This document shows positions 17,554 to 25,588 of a stretch of DNA of 64,000 nt, one piece after another; positions within the stretch are counted from its first letter, which is position 1, and every line of letters starts with the position of its first letter. Under the pieces are notes generated by a model, which did not search any database, was not told where the DNA came from, and saw only the letters and a program-made list of their open reading frames with translations. Made by a program: the position numbers and the translations under genes. The stretch comes from Arcicella lustrica (lineage in GTDB: Bacteria; Bacteroidota; Bacteroidia; Cytophagales; Spirosomataceae): the NCBI RefSeq assembly GCF_034930985.1, contig NZ_JAYGIM010000020.1, positions 1-64,000 of the forward strand. Reading direction: 5' to 3'.

Positions 17554-19017
17554 TTATTTTTTCCATTCGTTATCAAACATTCTCCAAATGTTCAGCGGAT
17601 TAGCATCTTGTAATTCTGCTGGTAAAAGACTGTCTGGAAAGCTCTGATAACTTGCAGGACGAACGAAACGTTTGATAGCATCTGGACCAACAGAAGTAAA
17701 ACGAGCATCCGTACAAGATGGGAATGGCCCGCCGTGGTGCATTGCATAACATACTTCCACTCCCGTAGGCACGCCATTGAAAATTAAACGTCCGCTGATA
17801 TTTCTAAGTGCTTCTACGATGTCATCATTAGCTTGTAATTCTGTTTCTGTCGCCATAAAAGTAGCCGTAAGCTGTCCTTCTAAATGTTGAATAACAGTGG
17901 CTAATTGTGCTAAATCTTTACATTTTACCACTAAAGAGAAAGGACCAAATACTTCTTGGTGCAAAGTAGGATTCGCTAAAAATACATCTGCATTTACCGA
18001 AGCCACCGTTGCCAAACCTTGAATAGTATCCGTTTTTTCAACAAGCGATTCTGCTTCTGTTGTTACATCGGCTTGCGCCAAAGCTACAGTTTTCTTGCCT
18101 TCGTAGTTTTGATAAATTCCTGCATTCAACATTTTTGAAGGAGAAACTTTCTCAATTTCAGTGGCAAGTACTTTGATAAAGTTTTGTAAATCAGCATTAT
18201 CAACGCCTAAAATCAAGCCCGGATTGGTACAAAATTGCCCAACACCCAAAGTAATCGAACCTGTATACTCTTTAGCAATACTTTCTGAACTTGTCGATAA
18301 TTTTTCAGGCATCAATACTACTGGATTAACACTTCCCATTTCTGAAAATACAGGAATCGGTTCTGGACGCTGATTCGCCATATCGAACAATGCTTTTCCG
18401 CCAGCAAAAGAACCTGTGAAACCAACGGCTTTTGTTACTGGGTGCATTACCAATGCTTTTCCAATTTCAAAACCATTGCCCCCATCCACGTGTGCAAAAG
18501 TACCTTCTGGCATTCCTGTACGCTCTACAGCACGTAAAACAGCATCCGCAACCATGGCAGAAGTACGAGCATGTGCAGGGTGACCTTTTAAAACTACTGG
18601 ACAGCCAGCAGCTAAAGCCGAAGCCGTGTCGCCACCAGCGGTTGAATAAGCATAAGGAAAATTGCTTGCACCAAAAACTACCACAACACCTAATGGTACA
18701 GACATTTTACGAATATCTACTTTAGGCAAAGGTTTGCGGTCTGGTTGAGCTGTATCGATACGAGCTTCTACCCATGAACCTTCTTCCAAAAGGTCAGCAA
18801 ACATTTTTAATTGAAAAATCGTCCGTCCACGTTCGCCTAATAATCTAGCTTCAGGAAGATTGGTTTCTTCCATCGTCGTGTGAATAAGTTCCATGCCTAA
18901 AGCTTCAATTTCTTCGGCGATGGCTCTTAAAAAAACAGCTTTTTGTTTTCCAGAAACCTTACGGTATTGTTTAAACGCTTCAGCAGATTGAAGCATAATT
19001 TTGTTGATATTATCCAT
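17554..19017 (-). CDS. Alpha-ketoglutaric semialdehyde dehydrogenase-type ALDH
   Basis: An NAD(P)-dependent aldehyde dehydrogenase that oxidises 2,5-dioxopentanoate to 2-oxoglutarate, the last step of non-phosphorylative pentose, hydroxyproline or aldarate pathways. Cofactor motif FGASNFPYA (Asn119), Lys144 in VVLKGHPAH, general base Glu226 in FSEMGSVNP, and nucleophile Cys263 in GQFCTNPG. SEMGSVNP plus QFCTNPG is characteristic of the KGSADH subgroup. At 487 residues it is slightly shorter than some members. No earlier pathway enzymes (dehydratases) are in the window. The adjacent NrtR/AraR-type regulator gene, on the same strand, hints at pentose control. Confidence 0.85.
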   Translation of the reverse strand: MDNINKIMLQSAEAFKQYRKVSGKQKAVFLRAIAEEIEALGMELIHTTMEETNLPEARLLGERGRTIFQLKMFADLLEEGSWVEARIDTAQPDRKPLPKVDIRKMSVPLGVVVVFGASNFPYAYSTAGGDTASALAAGCPVVLKGHPAHARTSAMVADAVLRAVERTGMPEGTFAHVDGGNGFEIGKALVMHPVTKAVGFTGSFAGGKALFDMANQRPEPIPVFSEMGSVNPVVLMPEKLSTSSESIAKEYTGSITLGVGQFCTNPGLILGVDNADLQNFIKVLATEIEKVSPSKMLNAGIYQNYEGKKTVALAQADVTTEAESLVEKTDTIQGLATVASVNADVFLANPTLHQEVFGPFSLVVKCKDLAQLATVIQHLEGQLTATFMATETELQANDDIVEALRNISGRLIFNGVPTGVEVCYAMHHGGPFPSCTDARFTSVGPDAIKRFVRPASYQSFPDSLLPAELQDANPLNIWRMFDNEWKK

Positions 19018-19116
19018 GTGATTGATTTCAGCACTTTAATGAATGTGCTACGTATTTTAATAAGGGAAATTAAGAGGTAAATTACTTATTGAACAACAAC
19101 TAAAATCAATAAATTA

Positions 19117-19830
19117 TTATTTTATGAATTTATAAAGATAAGGCGCTTTGTGTGCCGCACCTGTAAATTTCTTTTCTACTCGTTCTAAAATACCCATCGA
19201 CAATATTTTTCTTTGAAAATTATCTCTTCTTAAAGGTTTATCCAAAATGGTTTCGTACAATATTTGGAGTTCTTTCATGGTAAACGTATCAGGCAATAAA
19301 TTAAGTCCAATCAATTTATCATCTAACATAAATCGAAGTGTTTCCAAAGCCTTTAGCGTAATTTCTGCATGATCAAAAGCCAAGTCTGGTAATTGATGAA
19401 TATCGTGCCATTCGCAGACTTCATCATAAATCCCGATTTTAGTATTTACTTTAGAAAAATCTACCAAGGCATAATAACCAACTGAAACGAAACGTTCAAA
19501 AACCCAACTCTTTTCATCAATCGCAAAGTTATTTGCCAATAATACTTTCTTGAGTGTTTCACCCGTTGAGCGATTGGCTTTTCCAAAGATGTAAAATTGT
19601 TCAAGATAAATATCTGTTACCCCGGTTCTTTCTTCCAAAATTCTTTGTGCTGCTGCTTCAATATCTTCATCTTTCATGACATATCCTCCTGGCAACGACC
19701 ACAAATCTAAACTTTTTACTTTAGGTAATAATACTTTTAATTGTTCGCCATGAAACCCAAAAATTACACAGTCAACGGATAAATGTGGGATGAATTTCCC
19801 TTCGTCAATAATTATTTTTTCGGACTCCAT
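19117..19830 (-). CDS. NrtR/AraR-type Nudix-winged-helix regulator
   Basis: A transcription regulator combining an N-terminal Nudix-fold sensor (~10-145) and a C-terminal winged helix (~155-237), the architecture of the NrtR family, including Bacteroidota AraR. The Nudix box is degenerate: the usual REUxEExGU positions read RILEERTGV, so two of the catalytic/metal Glu residues are Ile and Arg. Hydrolase activity is therefore unlikely and a ligand-sensing role is expected. It lies upstream of the ketoglutarate-semialdehyde dehydrogenase gene on the same strand and is divergent from the ThuA-dehydrogenase fusion. A near-perfect palindrome sits in the divergent promoter region. Confidence 0.88.
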   Translation of the reverse strand: MESEKIIIDEGKFIPHLSVDCVIFGFHGEQLKVLLPKVKSLDLWSLPGGYVMKDEDIEAAAQRILEERTGVTDIYLEQFYIFGKANRSTGETLKKVLLANNFAIDEKSWVFERFVSVGYYALVDFSKVNTKIGIYDEVCEWHDIHQLPDLAFDHAEITLKALETLRFMLDDKLIGLNLLPDTFTMKELQILYETILDKPLRRDNFQRKILSMGILERVEKKFTGAAHKAPYLYKFIK

Positions 19831-19897
19831 AATCTTCCTTTTAGATTCAACATTTTACAAAAATAGTACAAATACTTGGCGGATTCAAGAAAATGAA

Positions 19898-19928
19898 TTA
19901 TCATTGTTCCATCATGAAACAATGATAA
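19898..19928. promoter_or_regulatory. 31-nt palindrome, candidate operator
   Basis: TTATCATTGTT (19898-19908) and AACAATGATAA (19918-19928) are perfect 11-nt arms. The centre also pairs (CAT/ATG) with one mismatch. It lies in the 210-bp divergent region between the NrtR-type regulator and the ThuA fusion. Placement and symmetry suit a dimeric regulator; the cognate protein is inferred. Confidence 0.6.
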
Positions 19929-20040
19929 GACTTAATCAATTATTTTTTTAATTTTTTACTCATATTTAAAGTAAAAAATAAATAACAGCATTCATTTTCA
20001 ATCATTTAATTTATTATCTATTTCAAAACAATCATTCAAG

Positions 20041-23000
20041 ATGAACAAAAAACATTACCAATTTCCCAGCTTGATGAATACCCTTTTCTTGATATTGGGT
20101 ATTTTTTTATTGAGTTCAAGGGTACTTATTGGGCAAACAAAGACGCCAAGAATATTGGTCTTTAGTAAAACGGCAGCTTTCCGCCATCAATCTATCGAAG
20201 CAGGACAAGCTGCTTTCCAGAAAATGGCAAAGGAAAAAGGCTTTACGGTTGACTTAACAGAAGATGCTACAGCTTTTAACGCACTCAACCTAAAACGCTA
20301 TAATGCAGTGGTGTTTCTAAGTACAACAGGTGATGTATTGAATCCTGAACAGCAAGGAGAATTTGAACGCTATATCCAAGCGGGCGGTGGTTACTTAGGG
20401 ATTCACGCTGCGACGGATACAGAATATGATTGGCCTTGGTATGGAAGTTTGGTGGGTGCGTACTTTTTAGACCATCCGATGCCAAATAATGTGCAAAAAG
20501 GTAAATTCTTTGTTTCGTTAAAAAATCACTGGGCAACTAAAATGTTACCTGATGAATTTGAGCGTGAAGATGAATTTTACAGTTTCCAAAAAATCAATCC
20601 AAACATTAATGTTTTGGTGAAATTGGATGAGAAAACGTACCAAGGCGGCCATAATGGCGATAATCACCCAATTAGCTGGTATCACGAATTTGATGGTGGT
20701 CGCTCGTTTTATACAGCAATGGGACATACCGACCAAACATTCTCTGAACCACTTTTCTTAGCACACCTTTGGGTTGGTTTGAATTATGTAATTGGTGGGG
20801 ATGCTCCAAAACCTTTAGATTATGCAAAGGCTCGTCCAGAAGAAAACCGTTTTTCAAAAGTGGTTTTAGAAGAGAAATTGAGCGAACCAATGGAATTGAG
20901 CGTATTGAATGATGGTCGTATATTATTCATCGAACGTCGTGGAGATGTTCGTTTGTATAATACTAAAACGAAACAATTAAAAACGATTGCTACGATTCCA
21001 GTAAGTACAAAGTATAAAGACAAAGAAGGTAAAATTTCAGAAGCGGAAGATGGTTTATTGGGTTTAAGTAAAGACCCGAACTTCGCTCAAAATCACTGGA
21101 TTTATTTATATTATTCTCCAGTTGGCGACGAAGCAAAAAATATCCTGACACGTTATGAATTACGTGGCGATGAATTGATATTAGATTCTAAAAAAGTATT
21201 GTTAGAAATTCCGACACAAAGAGAACAATGTTGCCATACAGGTGGCTCTATCGCTTGGGATAAAGCAGGAAATCTTTTCCTTTCAACAGGCGATAATACA
21301 AACCCACACGGTTCAAGTGGTTATAGTCCAAGTGATGAACGCCCAGACCGTAGTGCATGGGATGCTCAGAAATCTTCTGCTAATACCAACGATTTAAGAG
21401 GTAAAATCATCAGAATTAAACCTACTGTTGATGGTTCTTATACCATTCCAGAAGGAAATTTATTCGCCAAAGGAACACCAAATACTCGTCCTGAAATTTA
21501 TACAATGGGACACCGTAACCCTTTCCGTATTTCAGTTGACCAGAAAAATGGTAATCTTTATTGGGGAGAAGTTGGTCCAGATGCTAACAAACCAGCAGCT
21601 GACCGTGGTCCAGCAGGACATGACGAAGTAGGACAAGCACGCAAAGCAGGAAATTATGGTTGGCCGCATTTTGTAGGGGATAACAAGGCTTACAATAAAT
21701 TTGATTTTGTGAATAACAAATCATTAGAATTGTGGGACGCCAATGCACCAACGAATACTTCGCCAAACAATACAGGCTTGAAATTATTACCGCCAGCACA
21801 AAAAGCATTTATTTGGTATCCTTATGCAGAATCTCCAGAATTTCCATTAGTAGGTAGTGGCGGTAGAAATGCCATGGCTGGTCCAGTTTTCTACAGTGAT
21901 GCTTTCAAAAATTCAAACCATGCTTTCCCTAAATATTATGATGGAAAAGTATTAATTTACGAATGGATGCGTGGTTGGATTATGGCAGTTACTTTGGATA
22001 AAGAAGGTAATTATGTTTCGATGGAACGCTTTATGCCAAGTTACAAATTCAGTAATCCGATGGATATGGAATTTGCTGAAAATGGAGATTTATATATGTT
22101 AGAGTACGGTTCGGGTTGGTTTACTGCCAATGATGATGCACGTTTGATTCGCATCGAATACAATGGCGGAAATCGTAAGCCAATTGTACAAATTGCAGCA
22201 GATAAAATGGGTGGAGCAATTCCTTTTAAAGTAGCACTTAGCTCAAAAGGAACCGTTGATGCAGATGGCGACATCTTGAAATATTCTTGGAAAATCACTG
22301 ATAAGAAAGGATTCGTAAAAGTAATCAATACGCCAGAAGCAAGTTTGACTTTAACAAAAGCGGGAGTTTATAAAGCTACTTTAACGGTTTCTGATGGAAA
22401 AGGTGAAAGTAATAGTCAATCCATGGAATTGACAGCAGGAAACGAACCTCCAACCTTAGCCTTTGATTTACCAAAAAGTAATAAAACATTTTACTTCCCG
22501 AACAAACCATTCGATTACGAAGTAAAGGTAAACGATAGAGAAGACGGAAGCTTGGCTAATGGAAAAATCAAACCTGAGCAAGTAGCTGTAAGTATTGATT
22601 ATTTAGCGGAAGGTTTTGATAAAATCGCTATCGCACAAGGACACCGTTCAGCAGATGCTTCGGCAAGTTTTGCTTCAGGTAAAAAATTGATGGAAGCGAG
22701 CGACTGTAAAGCTTGTCACAGTGTTGATAAAAAATCAGTTGGACCGATGTACAAAGAAGTTGCTGCGAAATACAAAAACGATGCGGGTGCTTTAGAAAGA
22801 TTGACGAAGAAAGTAATCTCTGGCGGAAGTGGCGTTTGGGGAGAAGTGCCAATGAGTGGTCACCCACAACTTTCAGCTTCGGATGCTTCGGATATGGTGA
22901 AGTATATTTTGAGCTTATCGCAAGAAAAAGCAAAAGTAAATTCTTTACCAGTAAAAGGAACTTACACAGCGAAATTATCTGCGAATGATAAAGGACAAGG

Positions 23001-23787
23001 TGTGTATATTTTACGTGCTTCTTACCAAGATCAGGGTTCAAAAGGAATTCCTTCTTTAGCTTCTGAAAAAACTTATACTTTGCGTAATGCGAAAATGAGT
23101 CCACATAAATTTGACAAATATGAATCCGTTTCAAAAATGTCATTTGGAGGAAATGAATTAGCAATTCCTGCTAAATCTGGTTCTTATGTTTCACTCTCAC
23201 AAATTGATTTAGGTGAAATCAAACAAATTTCATTCTTAGCCATTACACCAAAACCGCAGTTAAATGCACAAGGTGGAGTCATTGAAATTCGCATAGATTC
23301 GCCAACAGGTAAAGTAATTGGAGCTTCTCCGTTTATCGCACCAACAGACGAAATGAGTTTTGCAGGAAAACCTGTTGACATCAGTATTGCACCAACAGAT
23401 GGTACGCATGATTTGTATGTAGTTTTCCAAAACCCAAAAGCAGAAGGCTCACTAATGGTAGTAATGGGTGCTGAGTTTAAAACAGAAATTGGAGAATCCA
23501 CCCCAGCAGCCACTACAATGCCAGAAGCAAAAACTGATTTGACTATTTATGCAGGTAAATATAAAATGACTGGCTTACCATTTGAATCTATTTCAATCTC
23601 TGTAAAAGACGGAAAATTGATAATTGATGCTGGTGGAAATGTAGGAGAATTAACCGCTACCGATACTGCTGACAAATTTGATGCTGGCGGAAAAGGGACT
23701 GTTAGTTTTGTGAAAGATGATTCTGGAAATGTTTCTAAAATGAAATTAGAAGCAATGGGAATGGCTTTTGATGGTAAAAAAGAATAA
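20041..23787 (+). CDS. Exported ThuA / PQQ-type sugar dehydrogenase / PKD / cytochrome c fusion
   Basis: A 1248-residue extracytoplasmic multidomain protein, probably oxidising a sugar and passing electrons through its own heme. The signal peptide is ~1-32. A ThuA-like domain spans ~36-250 (GGGYLGIHAATDTEYDW). The PQQ-dependent glucose/sorbosone-dehydrogenase-type beta-propeller spans ~265-707 (CHTGGSIAWD at 398-407, GHRNPFRIS at 490-498, GNYGWP). A PKD domain is at ~712-800. A class I cytochrome c (~875-960) has heme motif CKACH at 889-893 and probable Met ligand 938. A CBM6-like beta-sandwich (~970-1145) and a DUF3471-like barrel (~1165-1248) follow. The TIM-barrel isomerase gene is 64 bp downstream in the same transcript. 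A paralogue lacking the first and last domains is at 53714. Confidence 0.9.
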   Translation: MNKKHYQFPSLMNTLFLILGIFLLSSRVLIGQTKTPRILVFSKTAAFRHQSIEAGQAAFQKMAKEKGFTVDLTEDATAFNALNLKRYNAVVFLSTTGDVLNPEQQGEFERYIQAGGGYLGIHAATDTEYDWPWYGSLVGAYFLDHPMPNNVQKGKFFVSLKNHWATKMLPDEFEREDEFYSFQKINPNINVLVKLDEKTYQGGHNGDNHPISWYHEFDGGRSFYTAMGHTDQTFSEPLFLAHLWVGLNYVIGGDAPKPLDYAKARPEENRFSKVVLEEKLSEPMELSVLNDGRILFIERRGDVRLYNTKTKQLKTIATIPVSTKYKDKEGKISEAEDGLLGLSKDPNFAQNHWIYLYYSPVGDEAKNILTRYELRGDELILDSKKVLLEIPTQREQCCHTGGSIAWDKAGNLFLSTGDNTNPHGSSGYSPSDERPDRSAWDAQKSSANTNDLRGKIIRIKPTVDGSYTIPEGNLFAKGTPNTRPEIYTMGHRNPFRISVDQKNGNLYWGEVGPDANKPAADRGPAGHDEVGQARKAGNYGWPHFVGDNKAYNKFDFVNNKSLELWDANAPTNTSPNNTGLKLLPPAQKAFIWYPYAESPEFPLVGSGGRNAMAGPVFYSDAFKNSNHAFPKYYDGKVLIYEWMRGWIMAVTLDKEGNYVSMERFMPSYKFSNPMDMEFAENGDLYMLEYGSGWFTANDDARLIRIEYNGGNRKPIVQIAADKMGGAIPFKVALSSKGTVDADGDILKYSWKITDKKGFVKVINTPEASLTLTKAGVYKATLTVSDGKGESNSQSMELTAGNEPPTLAFDLPKSNKTFYFPNKPFDYEVKVNDREDGSLANGKIKPEQVAVSIDYLAEGFDKIAIAQGHRSADASASFASGKKLMEASDCKACHSVDKKSVGPMYKEVAAKYKNDAGALERLTKKVISGGSGVWGEVPMSGHPQLSASDASDMVKYILSLSQEKAKVNSLPVKGTYTAKLSANDKGQGVYILRASYQDQGSKGIPSLASEKTYTLRNAKMSPHKFDKYESVSKMSFGGNELAIPAKSGSYVSLSQIDLGEIKQISFLAITPKPQLNAQGGVIEIRIDSPTGKVIGASPFIAPTDEMSFAGKPVDISIAPTDGTHDLYVVFQNPKAEGSLMVVMGAEFKTEIGESTPAATTMPEAKTDLTIYAGKYKMTGLPFESISISVKDGKLIIDAGGNVGELTATDTADKFDAGGKGTVSFVKDDSGNVSKMKLEAMGMAFDGKKE

Positions 23788-23851
23788 GTATTAAAACATG
23801 AGGGTAACAAGGTGAAAACTTTGTTGCCCTTTTTATAATCTTTCAAAACCA

Positions 23852-24847
23852 ATGGAAAACTTAGCACAAAATCATACAAGTCGTCGTGAGTTTATGGGTC
23901 AATTGGGCTTATTAACTGCGGCGAGTTTTCTTCCTGCAACCGTTTTTGGTGCAGCCAAACCACATTTTGAAATTTCTTTGGCTGAATTCTCTTTGGCAGG
24001 TTCATTGTTCAGTGGAAAATTGAAAAACATGGATTTTCCAGCCAAAGCTAAAAATGATTTTGGCATCAATGCGGTTGAATATGTTTCAATGTTTTGGGCC
24101 GACAAAGCCAAAGACCAAGCCTATTTGAACGAACTGAAACAAAGAACTACCGATTTAGGTGTTCAAAATGTCCTGATTATGGTTGATGCCGAAGGCGATT
24201 TAGGAGCAAGCGATGCTTCGCTTCGTCGGAAAGCTGTTGAAAACCATTATAAATGGGTGGATGCGGCTAAATTTTTGGGTTGTCATTCTATTCGTGTCAA
24301 CATGGATGGCGACGGCACACCCGAAGAAATCATGAAAGCAGGCGTAGATGGTTATGGAAAATTGGTAGAGTACGGTCAAAAAGCGGGTATTGGCGTAATT
24401 ATCGAAAATCATATTACTATTTCTACCAATCCAGATTGGTTGGTGGCTTTATTGAAACAAGTAAATAACCCTTATGCAGGTTGTTTACCTGATTTTGGCA
24501 ATTTTATACAAAGAGAAAAGCCTAAAGCCATGACTTTAGAGGCTTTTAAAGATTCTAAAATTATTCATGAGTATGATAAATATGATGGCGTAAAAAAACT
24601 CATGCCTTTTGCCAAAGGTGTAAGTGCCAAAACTCATTTTTTTGATGAAAACGGAGCTTGTACAGATACAGATTTTGAAAAGATGATGCCGATTGTAAAC
24701 AAAGGTTTGAGCAAAAACTTTAAAGGATTTGTTGGCATTGAATACGAAGGAGGCTTTATGAAAATGATGGGAGCAAAAGAGAATTATTTGGATGAAGATG
24801 CCGGCATCAGAGCAACAAAGGCTTTATTAGAAAAAGCAAGAATGTAA
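23852..24847 (+). CDS. Tat-exported sugar isomerase/epimerase (xylose-isomerase-like TIM barrel)
   Basis: 331 residues. The N-terminus HTSRREFMGQLGLLTAASF is a twin-arginine signal, so a folded, probably metal-containing enzyme is exported to the periplasm. The body is an AP-endonuclease-2-type TIM barrel, the sugar phosphate isomerase/epimerase family. Likely metal ligands lie in IIENHITIS, LPDFGNF and GIEYEGG. It follows the ThuA-dehydrogenase fusion by 64 bp and ends at a strong terminator, so the two probably act on the same oxidised sugar. Relatives of this family are known to work on 3-keto sugars; the substrate here is inference. Confidence 0.85.
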   Translation: MENLAQNHTSRREFMGQLGLLTAASFLPATVFGAAKPHFEISLAEFSLAGSLFSGKLKNMDFPAKAKNDFGINAVEYVSMFWADKAKDQAYLNELKQRTTDLGVQNVLIMVDAEGDLGASDASLRRKAVENHYKWVDAAKFLGCHSIRVNMDGDGTPEEIMKAGVDGYGKLVEYGQKAGIGVIIENHITISTNPDWLVALLKQVNNPYAGCLPDFGNFIQREKPKAMTLEAFKDSKIIHEYDKYDGVKKLMPFAKGVSAKTHFFDENGACTDTDFEKMMPIVNKGLSKNFKGFVGIEYEGGFMKMMGAKENYLDEDAGIRATKALLEKARM

Positions 24848-24883
24848 AATTAGATTACTGAGTACAACAAATAATCAAAAACT

Positions 24884-24929
24884 AAAAAATCAATAGGGTT
24901 GGGATTAATCCCAACCCTATTGATTTTTT
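24884..24929 (+). terminator. Perfect 46-nt palindrome, terminator of the ThuA-fusion operon
   Basis: Perfect symmetry around 24906/24907. The outer stem is AAAAAATCAATAGG / CCTATTGATTTTTT and the inner part GTTGGGATTAATCCCAAC. It ends in six Ts on both strands, so it could work in both directions. It shares its outer stem with the palindrome at 26928-26967. Confidence 0.85.
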
Positions 24930-24960
24930 AAGAGAATCACAAAAAACGAACCTCATTTCT

Positions 24961-25019
24961 AAAAGCCCACAAGCAATTCCTTGCTATCTTTGAAAAAATA
25001 AACCTTTGCCATTCAGGCA
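24961..25019 (+). repeat. 59-nt direct repeat, copy 1 (promoter-like remnant)
   Basis: Matches 25530-25588 at 56 of 59 positions. It contains the -7-like TATCTTTG (24985-24992). The base corresponding to the T of the kinase ATG is a G (CATTCAGGCA), so the start codon is lost. It lies immediately beyond the stop codon of the small minus-strand gene. Confidence 0.85.
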
Positions 25020-25023
25020 ATCA

Positions 25024-25476
25024 TCAATAAATTTTCGTTTTAATTCTCAACCATCCTTTTTTACAACCTTTTGGGGTAAACAAAATACGAATTGTATCTC
25101 CTTGATAATAATCATGTCTATCATCAATATTAATTTTCCCTTTGGTTAATTCATAACCCCCTCCATCATCCATCATTTCTGTTGGCTTCACTTTCTGGTA
25201 TTTTTTTCTATTAGAACCGTAAGTGATACTTGCATTTGAATCTAATACTCCTGTAATTTTAATAAGTATAGCTGCATGCACATCACGATGTTCGGCAGAA
25301 CTTGAATCAATGAAAGTAATTGGATTAGAAAAATCCGTGATATAAAATTCAGCAAATGGTTTTTCTGAAGACTGAAATAGTAGAAAGAATAAAATCAACA
25401 AAACTCCTCCTATGATAAAACCTACAATTACTTTTCCAAATGAATATAATCTTCTTTTAATCTCTTCATTAATCAT
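25024..25476 (-). CDS. Small membrane-anchored protein of unknown function
   Basis: I do not recognise this 150-residue protein. A short cytoplasmic basic N-terminus (EEIKRRLYSFGK) is followed by one strong transmembrane helix (~13-34, VIVGFIIGGVLLILFFLLF). A ~115-residue extracytoplasmic domain follows, which looks all-beta: many alternating hydrophobics, DDGGGYELTKGKI, DTIRILFTPKGCKKGWLRI. It is exactly enclosed by two 59-nt direct repeats, which suggests it arrived or was duplicated as a unit. The reading frame is long and membrane-patterned enough to be a real gene, but no function should be assigned. Confidence 0.6.
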   Translation of the reverse strand: MINEEIKRRLYSFGKVIVGFIIGGVLLILFFLLFQSSEKPFAEFYITDFSNPITFIDSSSAEHRDVHAAILIKITGVLDSNASITYGSNRKKYQKVKPTEMMDDGGGYELTKGKINIDDRHDYYQGDTIRILFTPKGCKKGWLRIKTKIY

Positions 25477-25529
25477 TGCAATGTCTTGTGTTATCTGTGA
25501 AATAAAAGTAAAGCTTACCTATCAAAGGT

Positions 25530-25588
25530 AAAAGCTCACAAGCAATTCCTTACTATCTTTGAAAAAATAAACCTTTGCCATTCATGCA
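25530..25588 (+). repeat. 59-nt direct repeat, copy 2 (kinase promoter and start)
   Basis: The copy at the kinase gene contains TATCTTTG (25554-25561), which matches the Bacteroidota -7 element, 22 bp before the ATG at 25584. It has three mismatches against copy 1 at 24961-25019. Confidence 0.85.

Noticed and set aside
17358..17576. 72-codon minus-strand frame downstream of the aldehyde dehydrogenase
   Set aside because: Overlaps the dehydrogenase 3' end and the terminator hairpin; its hydrophobic, Lys/Ile-rich translation is typical of AT-rich noncoding DNA.
22628..23164. 178-codon minus-strand frame inside the ThuA fusion
   Set aside because: Lies wholly antisense to the cytochrome c and CBM part of a clearly real gene; no domain signs.
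24961..25588. Direct repeats as insertion sequence or phage attachment sites
   Set aside because: No transposase, integrase or terminal inverted repeats, and one copy is a functional promoter and start codon.
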